DNA from: Maricaulis sp017643475
Lineage (GTDB): Bacteria > Pseudomonadota > Alphaproteobacteria > Caulobacterales > Maricaulaceae
Assembly: GCF_047123815.1 (NCBI RefSeq)
Contig: NZ_CP138920.1
Span: forward strand, 1,798,001 to 1,862,000
Length of the DNA: 64,000 bases
Direction of reading: 5' to 3'
Shown here: positions 25,018 through 34,316 of the stretch, piece by piece
Layout of the letters: each line of letters starts with the position of its first letter
Position numbering within the stretch: position 1 is the stretch's first letter
Made by a program: the position numbers and the translations under genes
The notes under the pieces: generated by a model
Databases searched by the model: none
Told to the model about the DNA's origin: nothing
The model's input: only the letters and a program-made list of their open reading frames with translations

Positions 25018-26916
25018 ATGAAAACGATCAAGAAGCTTAATCGCTCCGCCATCAAGTTCGCTGCGGCCAGTACGCTGGTATTCGCGGCACTCGCCGGGCC
25101 GGCAATAGCCCAGGACACCGCGCCGGCCGTTGACGAGGCCTATGTCTGGGACCTGACCCCGTTCTACCCGTCCTACGACGACTGGGATGCCGAGCTGGAA
25201 CGCCTCCAGGGCGAAGTGGCTGGTCTTGCGGCCTATGAGGGTCGCCTGGATGAAGCGCAGACATTGCTCGAAGCACTCGATGCGCAATCCACCTTCTATC
25301 GCGAAGTTCTGCGTGTGTGGACCTATGCCTCGAACACCCGGTCCACCAATCTGGGAGATCCGGATGGCCAGGCCATGGTTGGCCGCGTTCAGGCCCTGTT
25401 CCAGCAGGCCGCCGCCGCACAGAGCTATATGGCGCCGGAAATTGTGGCCCTGGGCGAACGTCGCATTGAAGGCTTCATTTCGCGTGAAGATGGGCTCGCC
25501 AAACATGCCCGCGGCCTGCGAGATACGCTTCGCCAGGGCGAGCATGTCCTGACCCCGGAAGCCGAACAGGTGCTCTCATTGATGGGGATTGCGCTTGGCG
25601 CGTCCCAGAATGCGCGCAACCTGCTGGCCAATGCCGAGATCGAATGGCCGACCATCACGCTGAGCGACGGCACCGAGGCGCATCTAACGCCGGCCGGCTA
25701 TGGCCTCTATCGGGAAGCGCCCAACCGCGCGGACCGGGAAGCGGTCTTTGATGCTTTCTGGGGTCGCTGGTCTGATTATGAAAGCACGTTTGGCGCGACG
25801 CTGAACGGCGAGGTCCAGGCCAATGTTGCGACGGCTCGCGCCCGCAATTACGACAATACGCTCCAGTATTTCCTGTCCGGCGACAATATCCCGGAAGAGG
25901 TCTATCGGACTCTTGTCCAGGTCACCAATGACCGCATTGATGTCCTGCACCGTTACTTCCGCCTGCGCGCCCGCATGCTGGAGATTGAGGATCTGGGATA
26001 TCACGACATCTACCCGGCACTGGTCGAGACGGATCTGAGTTTCCCGATCGACGAGACACGTGAACACGTGCTGGCCTCCATGGCTCCGCTGGGGCCGGAA
26101 TATGTAGACAGTTTTGCAGCGGCCTCCCAAGAGCGCTGGATGCACGTCTACCCGCAGCCTGGCAAGGCATCGGGTGCCTACATGTCAGGCTCGGCCTACG
26201 ACGTTCATCCGCTGATCCTGCTCAATCACCAGGACACCTATAACAGCGCATCGACCTATGCCCACGAATGGGGCCACGCGATGCACCAGGTCCTGACTAA
26301 TGAAAACCAGCCCCACGAGCTGTCCAGCTTCTCCATCTTCACCACGGAGATCGCAGCCATTGCCCAGGAGCTGATGCTGCAGGAGCACATGCTCGAACAG
26401 GCCGCGAGCGAGAATGAGCGTCTCTTCTATCTCGGTTACGCCCTGGAACAGATGCGTGGCACCTATTTCCGCCAGGTGATGTTCTCGGAGTTCGAAGTCG
26501 CCATTCACGAAGCCGTGGAGCGTGGCGAGGCGATGACCGGCGCGCGCATGACCGAGATCTATGGTGAGATCCTGCGCCGATATCACGGCCATGATGAAGG
26601 CGTCCTCACCATCACCGATCGGGAGACGATCGAGTGGGCCTATATTCCGCACTTCTATTTCAATTTCTACGTATACCAGTATGCGACCTCGATAGCGGGT
26701 GCCGCGTACTTCGTGGATCAGCTGGAAGACGGTGGTGACCAGGCTCGCGAGACCTATCTAGATTTCCTCAAGGCCGGTGGCTCCGATTATCCGGTCGAGA
26801 TCCTGCGTGATGCAGGTCTCGATATGACGTCGGCCGATCCCTACAATGCCGTGATCGATCGCATGGTGGCGGTGATGGACGAGATCGAGGCCATCCTCGA
26901 CGCGCGCGAGCAATAA
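25018..26916 (+). CDS. pepF: Secreted oligoendopeptidase F (M3 family)
   Basis: 632 residues from the ATG at 25018, which gives a signal peptide (about 1-32, ending AGPAIAQ); the frame can be read from 24904 but that part is Arg-rich and unlikely. The zinc site is YAHEWGHAMHQVL (HExxH, about residue 417), with FSIFTTEIAAIAQE giving the third ligand Glu, and HFYFNFYVYQYATS near the C-terminus as in PepF. M3 enzymes cut short peptides; the signal peptide puts this one in the periplasm, unlike the classical cytosolic PepF. No strong ribosome site directly before the ATG. A terminator follows. Confidence 0.85.
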   Translation: MKTIKKLNRSAIKFAAASTLVFAALAGPAIAQDTAPAVDEAYVWDLTPFYPSYDDWDAELERLQGEVAGLAAYEGRLDEAQTLLEALDAQSTFYREVLRVWTYASNTRSTNLGDPDGQAMVGRVQALFQQAAAAQSYMAPEIVALGERRIEGFISREDGLAKHARGLRDTLRQGEHVLTPEAEQVLSLMGIALGASQNARNLLANAEIEWPTITLSDGTEAHLTPAGYGLYREAPNRADREAVFDAFWGRWSDYESTFGATLNGEVQANVATARARNYDNTLQYFLSGDNIPEEVYRTLVQVTNDRIDVLHRYFRLRARMLEIEDLGYHDIYPALVETDLSFPIDETREHVLASMAPLGPEYVDSFAAASQERWMHVYPQPGKASGAYMSGSAYDVHPLILLNHQDTYNSASTYAHEWGHAMHQVLTNENQPHELSSFSIFTTEIAAIAQELMLQEHMLEQAASENERLFYLGYALEQMRGTYFRQVMFSEFEVAIHEAVERGEAMTGARMTEIYGEILRRYHGHDEGVLTITDRETIEWAYIPHFYFNFYVYQYATSIAGAAYFVDQLEDGGDQARETYLDFLKAGGSDYPVEILRDAGLDMTSADPYNAVIDRMVAVMDEIEAILDAREQ

Positions 26917-26938
26917 GCCTCGGAGCATTCCCGAACGC

Positions 26939-26976
26939 AGGCGCGGCGGAGCTCCACTCTGCCGCGCCTTTCTTTT
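26939..26976 (+). terminator. Terminator after the oligopeptidase
   Basis: A 9-bp stem (AGGCGCGGC with GCCGCGCCT) around a 13-base loop is followed by TTCTTTT, 23 bases after the stop. Confidence 0.75.
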
Positions 26977-27026
26977 GGTGCAAATAGCTCAGTCTGCTCG
27001 GCCGCGATGACAAACGGGGTGGTGGC

Positions 27027-28454
27027 TCAGGCCTGGATTTGCTCGTTTCGTCCCAGATAGAACACACCGAGCCTGAACACCGCCAGAGCTAGACCGGTCA
27101 CGGAACTGGCGATCAGCAAGATCACCATGTCCGGCTGATAGAGGCTCAGCGTGTTCAGCGGCACGCTGAACAGGTTGGGAACCAGGCTGAGGAAGGCCCA
27201 GCTCATCGTGCCGGTAGTGAGCAGCGGGAACCAGAGGCTGAAATGACCAGACACGCCTGATTTCGCCCGCAAGCCGGCCCTCAGCAGCCAGGCTCCGACA
27301 ATGCCTGCAACGAAGAAGACCGGCAGGCTCATCAACATGACAAAGAAGAGTTTCGCTGACAGCTGGCTGCCAACGCTGACATACGGATCGTCCAGGGCGA
27401 TCGCCGGAATGCCGGACAGGAGATCCGCTGTGAGGCCAAACCCCATGCCGCTGCTAGCATTGACCAGAACCACGACGCCCCGACCTTCAGATAGGGACAG
27501 CGCCGCAATCGTCTCGACGCCCGGGCTCAGGCCTGTGTGATAGGCATCACCATTCTCGACATCGATGAACCAGCCCAGCCCGTAGAAAGGTGATGCCACG
27601 TTTGCGGGTTGCAGCATCAGGGCTTTGCTCTCGGCACTGATCAAATCGTCCTGGCCATTGGTCATGATGGCCAGGTAGCGAGCGACATCGGCAGCACTGG
27701 CGATGACACCGCCCGCAGGCGCCATGACACGTGATGTCCTGCGGTCTGCGACTGGCCGACGGCCGGTAAACCAGGGTGGATGCCCGGTCGCGATGGTCTC
27801 GTGAACCTCGCCGTCAGCAACAAAACTGCTGTTCATGCCGGCGGGTTCGAGGATTTCGCTTTCGATATAGTCTGCGAAAGTCGCCCCGCTGACCACTTCG
27901 ACAAGCCGGCCAAGGATCAGGTAGTTGGCGTTTGAGTACCACCAGCGCTGACCCCTCTGCGCTGCCGGAACGAGCTCTGCGAGTCGGTTAACACGGGCAG
28001 CAAGCTCGTCCGATCCGCCGGTCTGGTCGGTGTGGGATTGATTGCCCTGCAGGGTCGAGTAACCGCTGGTATGGCTGAGGAGTTCACGCACGGTGATCGC
28101 CGCGCCGGCCTGGCCGTTGAATTCCTCGAGATAGGTCGAGATCCCGGCATCCAGGGAAACTTCCCCGGCCTCGACCAGCTGCATGACGGCCATGGCCGTG
28201 AAACTCTTGGAAATTGACCCCAGCTGGAAGGGCGTATCCGCTGTGACGGCTCGTCCGCTGCCTAGGAGCATTTCGCCTCGGGCACTGGTCTGGACAGTGC
28301 CTCGCTCAACCACCGCATAGGCCAGGCCTGGTGCCGATGATGTCGGCATGGCCTCGTCTACCAGGGCCTCGATGGCCTGCATGGTCTCCCCGGATTGCGC
28401 GTTGACGGGGCTGGTCAGGACCAGGGCTGTTAGCAATGAGAGCAAGCGCCACAT
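27027..28454 (-). CDS. Serine hydrolase (beta-lactamase fold) with C-terminal membrane helices
   Basis: 475 residues with a signal peptide (about 1-20, ending SPVNA). The catalytic SISKSF (SxxK) is near residue 82 and WYSNANY (YxN) near 168. The third motif near HTGLSPG (about 305) replaces KTG. The last ~110 residues hold about three membrane helices (FFVMLMSLPVFFVAGIVGAWLL and others). This is the PBP4*/AmpH-like clan with a membrane anchor, acting on peptides or peptidoglycan on the periplasmic side. Single gene; GGAG ten bases ahead of the start. Confidence 0.85.
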   Translation of the reverse strand: MWRLLSLLTALVLTSPVNAQSGETMQAIEALVDEAMPTSSAPGLAYAVVERGTVQTSARGEMLLGSGRAVTADTPFQLGSISKSFTAMAVMQLVEAGEVSLDAGISTYLEEFNGQAGAAITVRELLSHTSGYSTLQGNQSHTDQTGGSDELAARVNRLAELVPAAQRGQRWWYSNANYLILGRLVEVVSGATFADYIESEILEPAGMNSSFVADGEVHETIATGHPPWFTGRRPVADRRTSRVMAPAGGVIASAADVARYLAIMTNGQDDLISAESKALMLQPANVASPFYGLGWFIDVENGDAYHTGLSPGVETIAALSLSEGRGVVVLVNASSGMGFGLTADLLSGIPAIALDDPYVSVGSQLSAKLFFVMLMSLPVFFVAGIVGAWLLRAGLRAKSGVSGHFSLWFPLLTTGTMSWAFLSLVPNLFSVPLNTLSLYQPDMVILLIASSVTGLALAVFRLGVFYLGRNEQIQA

Positions 28455-28608
28455 CTAGCAGGGCCTCCGCGAAAAAAAGGGCGAACAAATCAACTGAGGC
28501 CCGAACCTAACCCAGGCCCGTGGCAGTGGCTATTCGGGAACATCCGAACAGGAACGCAGCGCATGTCCCGCGTTTCGTATTCGTTTGAGCGATTGTTGAA
28601 CGGGATAG

Positions 28609-28698
28609 TGGCGGAGAGAGAGGGATTCGAACCCTCGGAACGCTTGCGCGCTCAACGGTTTTCGAGACCGCCCCGTTCGACCACTCCGGCACCTCTCC
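28609..28698 (-). tRNA. tRNA-Ser(CGA)
   Basis: Read on the minus strand: acceptor GGAGAGG pairing with TCTCTCC, anticodon loop CTCGAAA (anticodon CGA, codon UCG), a long class II variable arm with GCGCGCAAGCG, T-arm GAGGG-TTCGAAT-CCCTC, discriminator G and encoded CCA. 90 bases including CCA. Confidence 0.97.
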
Positions 28699-28862
28699 GC
28701 GGGGACAGGCGTAATGGCTGAGTGATCGGATAAAATCAAGGGCCGGCGCTGTGCTTGCGTGCTGTCAGCAGTTTGATCTGCCTGTGCAGATCGTAATTTG
28801 TGGTTTGCCCTCAGAGGCGGTTCCGTGCCGAGGTGGCGAGTTTTGTTTTGGGGGAGCCGATC

Positions 28863-29024
28863 GTGCGTGTCCTGTTGAGTTTGATTTTTTCCAGCCTGGT
28901 CCTGACCGGGTGTGCGAGTTCATCACTGACCGATGAGGAACGCGCGCAGCGTGCGGAAGAGCGCCGCGTGGAGCGCGATCACCCTGCCGGTGATGTATGC
29001 ACGGGCCGACGTCTCTGCAGATAG
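28863..29024 (+). CDS. Small lipoprotein, hypothetical
   Basis: 53 residues from a GTG at 28863 with GGGGGAG nearby. The signal peptide VLLSLIFSSLVLTGC ends in a clean lipobox (LTGC, Cys about residue 17), so the mature part (about 37 residues, charged, DEERAQRAEERRVERD) would be anchored to a membrane. No family recognised. The C-terminal CTGRRLCR adds two more Cys. It sits between tRNA-Ser and the L21 promoter. Confidence 0.6.
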   Translation: MRVLLSLIFSSLVLTGCASSSLTDEERAQRAEERRVERDHPAGDVCTGRRLCR

Positions 29025-29046
29025 TGTCCAAAAACGCCTGTCGTGA

Positions 29047-29074
29047 TTGACTCTCATGGCTGGCTGCGTATAAC
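29047..29074 (+). promoter_or_regulatory. Promoter of rplU-rpmA
   Basis: TTGACT, 16 bases, TATAAC: a near-consensus vegetative promoter about 150 bases before rplU. The long leader may carry ribosomal autoregulation, not visible here. Confidence 0.6.
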
Positions 29075-29226
29075 GCCCGCTCCTGCCCGCATGGCGCTTG
29101 CCTTGCGGGCCGGTTTTATTGCCACAACGCTGCGCCACAAACGCAGTGAAGAAAAAGGACCTGCGGAGCGGTTTGGCCAGGGTGGCCGGCAGCGGACCGA
29201 CAGGATCGCACAAAAGGAATTCGATC

Positions 29227-29874
29227 ATGTTTGCAGTGATCAAGACCGGCGGCAAGCAATACCGTGTCGCCACCGGAGACGAGATCCGGGTAGAAAAACT
29301 TGAAGGCCAGGCTGGCGACACGCTCGATATGGGCGATGTTCTGATGCTTGGCGGCGAAGAAGGTGTGACCGTTGGTGCTCCGACGGTTGAGGGCGCGCAG
29401 GTTATCGGCGAAGTGCTGGTGACTGATCGCGACCGCAAGATCATCGTCTTCAAGAAGCGCCGTCGCCAGAACTACCGTCGCACCAAGGGCCACCGCCAGT
29501 GGGGCACCACGGTTCGCATCGCGGAAATCGTTGCGCCGGGCTCCAAGGCCAAGACGAAGCTGAAGACCACGACCGCCGCTCCGGTTGTCGAGGACGCCAA
29601 GACGGAAGCGCCGAAAGCCAAGGCTGCTCCGAAAAAGGCCGAAGCCAAGAAGGCCGCGCCGAAGAAGGAAGCTGCTGCTCCGGCCGCCAATGATGACCTG
29701 ACCCAGCTGACCGGCGTTGGCCCGGCCCTGGCGAAGAAACTGAACGAAGCAGGTGTCACGAGCTTTGCACAGATCGCAGCTTGGACCGACGCAGACATGG
29801 AAGCCCTCGGCGTAACGGCGAAAGCCGAGAAGGGTGACTGGATTGCTGCTGCCAAAGCTCTGGCAGCGAAGTAG
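29227..29874 (+). CDS. rplU: Ribosomal protein bL21 with extra C-terminal domain
   Basis: 215 residues, about twice the usual 100-105. Residues 1-105 are standard bL21 (MFAVIKTGGKQYRVATGD ... RRRQNYRRTKGHRQ). Then comes a Lys/Ala/Pro-rich linker (about 115-155) and a helix-hairpin-helix-like tail (LTQLTGVGPALAKKLNEAG near 158). Such extended L21 proteins are known from several alphaproteobacteria. It binds 23S rRNA in the 50S subunit; the tail may bind nucleic acid (inference). AAGGA precedes the start; rpmA follows after 12 bases. Confidence 0.95.
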   Translation: MFAVIKTGGKQYRVATGDEIRVEKLEGQAGDTLDMGDVLMLGGEEGVTVGAPTVEGAQVIGEVLVTDRDRKIIVFKKRRRQNYRRTKGHRQWGTTVRIAEIVAPGSKAKTKLKTTTAAPVVEDAKTEAPKAKAAPKKAEAKKAAPKKEAAAPAANDDLTQLTGVGPALAKKLNEAGVTSFAQIAAWTDADMEALGVTAKAEKGDWIAAAKALAAK

Positions 29875-29886
29875 GAGGACTAGTCA

Positions 29887-30156
29887 ATGGCTCACAAAAA
29901 AGCAGGCGGCTCATCCCGTAACGGACGCGACTCCGAAGGCCGGCGCCTTGGTGTCAAGAAATCCGGTGGTCAGCACGTGATCCCGGGCAACATCATCATT
30001 CGTCAGCGTGGCACCAAGGTAAATCCGGGCGCCAATGTTGGCATGGGTAAAGATCACACGCTCTTCGCACTGACCGAAGGTCGCGTGAAATTCCAGAAAA
30101 AGTCTGGCGGCAAATCCTACGTATCCGTAGAGCCGATTGCAGACGCAGCCGAATAG
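29887..30156 (+). CDS. rpmA: Ribosomal protein bL27
   Basis: 89 residues, normal length. The N-terminus MAHKKAGGSSRNGRDSEG is the conserved tail that reaches the peptidyl-transferase centre. A strong AGGAGG site lies seven bases upstream. Second gene of the rplU-rpmA operon, ended by the hairpin at 30219. Confidence 0.98.
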   Translation: MAHKKAGGSSRNGRDSEGRRLGVKKSGGQHVIPGNIIIRQRGTKVNPGANVGMGKDHTLFALTEGRVKFQKKSGGKSYVSVEPIADAAE

Positions 30157-30218
30157 AACGGTTCATGAGATATCGGACCGTTCGCTTGAACAGCGGGGTC
30201 CGACGAGCGCAATAGCGC

Positions 30219-30252
30219 AAAAGGGGAGACGGGCCACCGTCTCCCCTTTTTG
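30219..30252 (+). terminator. Terminator after rpmA
   Basis: A perfect 10-bp stem (GGGGAGACGG with CCGTCTCCCC) around GCCA is followed by TTTTTG. A textbook rho-independent site, and it separates the ribosomal genes from obgE. Confidence 0.9.
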
Positions 30253-30282
30253 TTTCTCCCCGGGTGTTTGATGGAGACGGAC

Positions 30283-30822
30283 ATGGGTCCGCAGATAAGA
30301 ACCGAGAGAACGTTGTTGCGTTTGCCCGAGCTGAGGGATGCCCCGGCCTTGTCGCGTTTTGCCGGAGATATCGATGTGGCGAAGATGACCAGCCGCATCC
30401 CCTCGCCCTACCCGCTGATCTCTGCCGAGATCTGGGTGTTGCAAACGCGGGCCGGATGGGCGCCGGGTCGCAATACGTCCATGACGGTCGAGATGGACGG
30501 TGAGCTGGCAGGCGGGGGCGGCGTGTTCCGCCGCGCGCCCGACAGCGACTGGGAGATCGGTTACTGGATCGCCAAGCCCTTCTGGGGGCAGGGGCTGGGG
30601 ACCGAAATCGGCCGGGCCCTTGTGGATTATGCGCGAACCGAACTGGGCGCAGGCCGCGTGGTCGCCGGACACTATGCTGACAACCCCGCTTCGGGGCGTA
30701 TCCTGCAGAAGCTGGGCTTTGAATACACCGGAGAGGAGCCGCACCTCTTCTCCATGGCACGAATGGGCCGTTATCCCTGCAAGAGCATGACGCTGGTCGG
30801 CGAAAAGCAAACGGCAGCGTAG
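30283..30822 (+). CDS. GNAT acetyltransferase, RimJ/RimL type
   Basis: 179 residues from the ATG at 30283, six bases after GGAG; an in-frame ATG at 30271 is the alternative. RTERTLLRLPELRDAPAL is the standard opening of this subgroup, the acetyl-CoA loop is FWGQGLGTEIGRAL (about 101-114), and NPASGRILQKLGF the C-terminal signature. It probably acetylates a protein or small amine. The position between rpmA and obgE is common in alphaproteobacteria. Confidence 0.85.
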   Translation: MGPQIRTERTLLRLPELRDAPALSRFAGDIDVAKMTSRIPSPYPLISAEIWVLQTRAGWAPGRNTSMTVEMDGELAGGGGVFRRAPDSDWEIGYWIAKPFWGQGLGTEIGRALVDYARTELGAGRVVAGHYADNPASGRILQKLGFEYTGEEPHLFSMARMGRYPCKSMTLVGEKQTAA

Positions 30823-30879
30823 TGAAAAGATGGCTTTTGAAGCGCTTCCGGCTATACAGGCTCAAAGCAAGGTAACAGC

Positions 30880-31941
30880 ATGAAATTCCTCGATCAGGTC
30901 AAAGTCTTTGTGAAATCCGGGAACGGAGGAGCCGGTTGTGTCTCCTTCCGACGGGAGGCCTATGTCGAATATGGCGGTCCGGATGGCGGTGATGGCGGCA
31001 AGGGTGGCGATGTCTGGGTCGAGGCGGTTGAAGGTCTCAACACGCTGATCGACTATCGCTACCAGCAGCATTTCAAGGCCCAGGTCGGCACGCACGGCAT
31101 GGGCCGCAACAAGACGGGTGCCGGTGGAGACGATGTTGTCCTGCAAGTGCCTGCGGGTACGCAGGTCCTGGACGAGGATAATGACGAGGTCCTGGCTGAC
31201 CTCGTAGAGATCGGCCAGCGTGTCATGCTCGCCAAGGGCGGTGATGGCGGCAAGGGCAATGCCCGCTTCAAATCCTCTACCAACCAGGCCCCCCGCAAAT
31301 CCACCCCGGGCTGGCCGGGCGAGGAGCGCTGGCTCTGGCTGCGCCTCAAGCTAATCGCGGATGTCGGCCTGGTCGGACTGCCCAATGCCGGCAAGTCGAC
31401 ATTCCTGAGCGCGGTCAGCCGCGCCAATCCCAAGATTGCCGCCTATCCCTTCACCACGCTTTATCCCAATCTGGGGGTGGTTGATCTGGGGCCGGGCTCG
31501 CGTTTTATCGTGGCTGATATTCCCGGTCTTATCGAGGGTGCGCACGAAGGTGCCGGCATCGGCGATCGTTTCTTGGGTCATATCGAGCGGTGCGCCTCCC
31601 TCATCCACTTGATTGATGGCACCCAGGAAGACCCGGTCAGCGCCTATCATACAGTCCGCCAGGAATTGCTGGCCTATGGTGGTGGTCTGGAAGACAAGGC
31701 CGAGATCATCGTTCTCAACAAGACCGATGCCATGACAGATGATGACGCAGCAGAGCGCGCCAAGGCGCTTTCCGAGGCGATTGGGCAGCCGGTCGTGCAG
31801 ATGTCTGGCGTGTCCGGGTCCGGTGTTAAGCAGCTCTGCTCCGCAGCCTGGGACATGGTCAAGCTGGAGCGTGCCGAGGAAGTAGCCGCCGCTGCTGCCG
31901 CGGAAGCCGGTGACGACGAAGAGCCAGGCTGGGCGCCGTGA
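30880..31941 (+). CDS. obgE: GTPase Obg/CgtA
   Basis: 353 residues. The N-terminal OBG fold (1-158) has the glycine-rich GGPDGGDGGKGGDVW. The G domain follows: GLPNAGKST (G1), G3 DIPGLIEG, G4 NKTD. It helps 50S assembly and links growth to the cell cycle. It starts with AAGG upstream and overlaps proB by 4 bases (GTGA). Confidence 0.97.
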   Translation: MKFLDQVKVFVKSGNGGAGCVSFRREAYVEYGGPDGGDGGKGGDVWVEAVEGLNTLIDYRYQQHFKAQVGTHGMGRNKTGAGGDDVVLQVPAGTQVLDEDNDEVLADLVEIGQRVMLAKGGDGGKGNARFKSSTNQAPRKSTPGWPGEERWLWLRLKLIADVGLVGLPNAGKSTFLSAVSRANPKIAAYPFTTLYPNLGVVDLGPGSRFIVADIPGLIEGAHEGAGIGDRFLGHIERCASLIHLIDGTQEDPVSAYHTVRQELLAYGGGLEDKAEIIVLNKTDAMTDDDAAERAKALSEAIGQPVVQMSGVSGSGVKQLCSAAWDMVKLERAEEVAAAAAAEAGDDEEPGWAP

Positions 31942-33044
31942 CACGGGCTGCGTTCACTTCTGTCCGCAGCCTGGTCGTGAAAGTCGGTTCCGCGCTGCTA
32001 CAGGAGGGACCGGCCGCTTTCCAGAGAATTGCCGATGATATCGCCGCCTTGCATGCGCAGGGTGTCCGGACGACGATTGTCTCCTCCGGTGCGGTGGCGC
32101 TCGGTCGACCCAAGCTGGGGCTACGCAAGGGCGGGCTGACGCTGGAGCAGAAACAGGCTGCCGCCGCCGCGGGGCAGACCCTGCTGGTTGACGCCTGGGC
32201 GAGGGCGTTCGAGCCGCACAAGCTACAGACGGCGCAGGCTCTTATCACGCTCGACGTGACTGAAATCCGCCGTCGCTGGCTCAATGCACGCTCCACGCTC
32301 AACACCCTTCTGGACCTGGGCGCCGTGCCGGTCGTCAATGAGAATGACACCGTCGCGACCGAAGAAATCCGCTATGGCGACAATGACCGGCTCGCTGCGC
32401 GCGTGGCGCAGTTGGTGGGGGCGGATCTGCTGGTCTTGCTGTCGGATATCGATGGTCTCTACACAGTCGACCCGCGCAATGACCCTGGGGCCCGAAAGCT
32501 GAGCGAGGTCCCCGAGATCACGGACGAGATCCTGGCCATGGCGGGAGATGGCAATGCCGAGGCCGGGGTCGGGACCGGTGGCATGGTCACCAAGCTGGCG
32601 GCTGCCGGCATTGCGGCGCAATCGGGCTGTGCTACGGCGATTACACATGGTGCCCACGACAAGCCTATCCAGTCCCTCGCAGATGCGGGACATGGCAGCT
32701 GGTTCTCAGCGCCGGAAGGCATGCGGATTGGTCGGACATCCTGGCTTGCCGGCGCGATCGACCCCAAGGGATCCATCCAGGTGGATGATGGTGCCGGAAA
32801 AGCGGTGCGCGACGGCAAGTCGTTGTTGCCGGTGGGGGTGACAGCTGTCTCTGGTCAGTTCGAGCGGGGCGATCCGGTGATGATCGTCTCCGCCCAGGGA
32901 CAGGTCATTGCGCGGGGCATATCTGCCTACGACGCCAATGATGCGCGCTTGATTGGCGGGCAGAAGACTGATCGAATTGAAGAAATCCTCGGATATAAAC
33001 GAGCGGCTGCCCTGGTGCATGCCGACGATATCCTGCTCAGCTAG
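31938..33044 (+). CDS. proB: Glutamate 5-kinase
   Basis: 368 residues. The amino acid kinase domain (1-255) has VVKVGSALL at the start, the NENDTVATEEIRYGDNDRLAARVA substrate loop near 134 and GTGGMVTKLAAA near 211. A PUA domain follows (about 275-365). It phosphorylates glutamate in the first step of proline synthesis. GTG start inside the obgE stop; proA follows after 12 bases. Confidence 0.97.
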   Translation: MTRAAFTSVRSLVVKVGSALLQEGPAAFQRIADDIAALHAQGVRTTIVSSGAVALGRPKLGLRKGGLTLEQKQAAAAAGQTLLVDAWARAFEPHKLQTAQALITLDVTEIRRRWLNARSTLNTLLDLGAVPVVNENDTVATEEIRYGDNDRLAARVAQLVGADLLVLLSDIDGLYTVDPRNDPGARKLSEVPEITDEILAMAGDGNAEAGVGTGGMVTKLAAAGIAAQSGCATAITHGAHDKPIQSLADAGHGSWFSAPEGMRIGRTSWLAGAIDPKGSIQVDDGAGKAVRDGKSLLPVGVTAVSGQFERGDPVMIVSAQGQVIARGISAYDANDARLIGGQKTDRIEEILGYKRAAALVHADDILLS

Positions 33045-33056
33045 CGGAGTAGTGCT

Positions 33057-34316
33057 GTGACGGTTGAAAGTCTGGCCCTGGAGATGGCGCAGCGTGCCCA
33101 GTCGGCGCGACAGGCGGCTGCAAACCTTCCGGCGGAACAACGGTCTGCCGCTTTAAGCTCGGTCGCGGTCGCGATGGAGGCCGCCTCTGACGCGATCCTC
33201 GCGGCCAATGCCCGGGATATGGAGACAGCTCGCGCCAATGACCGACCGGCGGCTTTTCTCGATCGTTTGATGTTGAATGAAGCCCGTTTGGGCGACATTG
33301 CCGCCGCTGTGCGCCAGATTGCAGCGCAGAATGATCCTCTGGGTGAGGTGATTGAGGCCTGGGAGGCGCCGAGCGGGGTGAATATCTCCCAGGTTCGGGT
33401 GCCGATCGGTGTTCTGGGTGTGATTTTCGAAGCGCGCCCCAATGTAACGGCGGATGCGGCGGCCCTTGCGATCCGCTCGGGTAACGCCGTCCTGCTTCGC
33501 TCCGGGTCGGATTCCCTGCAATCCGCGCTGGCGCTTGTTTCCGCGATCCGTCGCGGCCTGGAAGCGGCAGGATTCCCTGCTGACCTGGTTCAGCATCCCG
33601 ATACGGCAGACCGGGCCTTCGTCGGTGCGATGCTGTCAGGCCTTGAGGGCCAGCTGGACCTGGTAATTCCGCGGGGTGGCAAAGCCCTTGTCGCGCGTGT
33701 ACAGGCCGAGGCACGGATTCCGGTGCTGGGGCATCTGGACGGGATCTGCCACGCCTATCTGCATCCCAGTGCCGATCGTGACATGGCCCGCGCCATCATC
33801 CTCAATGCCAAGCTGCGCCGAACCGGCGTCTGCAATGCGCTGGAATGTCTGTTGATCGATCGCGCTGCAGTCGCCACGCATTGGCCGATGATTGCCGAGG
33901 CGCTCAGCGATGCCGGCTGTGAAATCCGGGCTGACGAGAGCTTGCGCGGGGCCTTTTCTTCGGCTGTGGCCGCCAGTGACGGCGACTGGGGGCATGAATT
34001 CCTCGATGCCATTATTGCTGCGCGCGTGGTGGACGGGCTGGAAGGGGCAACTGCCCATATCGCCCAATACGGGTCCGGTCACACGGATCTTGTTTTGGCT
34101 GGCGATGCGGTGGTTCAGGAGGCCTTCCTCAACACGGTCGACAGCGCCGTGGTCATCGCCAATGCCTCGACAGGTTTTTCAGATGGCGGCGAGTTCGGCT
34201 TCGGCGCCGAGATCGGCATCGCCACCTCCCGCCTGCATGCGCGCGGTCCGGTCGGTGCGCGCCAGCTGACGAGTTACAAATACGTCGTTCGTGGTGATGG
34301 GCAGACGCGTGGCTAG
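33057..34316 (+). CDS. proA: Glutamate-5-semialdehyde dehydrogenase
   Basis: 419 residues from a GTG with GGAG in front. Family motifs: PIGVLGVIFEARPNVTADAA near 117, the catalytic Cys in RRTGVCNALECLL near 257, and FGFGAEIGIATSRLHARGPVG near 382. It makes glutamate semialdehyde for proline. The gene overlaps the nadD frame. Confidence 0.97.
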   Translation: MTVESLALEMAQRAQSARQAAANLPAEQRSAALSSVAVAMEAASDAILAANARDMETARANDRPAAFLDRLMLNEARLGDIAAAVRQIAAQNDPLGEVIEAWEAPSGVNISQVRVPIGVLGVIFEARPNVTADAAALAIRSGNAVLLRSGSDSLQSALALVSAIRRGLEAAGFPADLVQHPDTADRAFVGAMLSGLEGQLDLVIPRGGKALVARVQAEARIPVLGHLDGICHAYLHPSADRDMARAIILNAKLRRTGVCNALECLLIDRAAVATHWPMIAEALSDAGCEIRADESLRGAFSSAVAASDGDWGHEFLDAIIAARVVDGLEGATAHIAQYGSGHTDLVLAGDAVVQEAFLNTVDSAVVIANASTGFSDGGEFGFGAEIGIATSRLHARGPVGARQLTSYKYVVRGDGQTRG

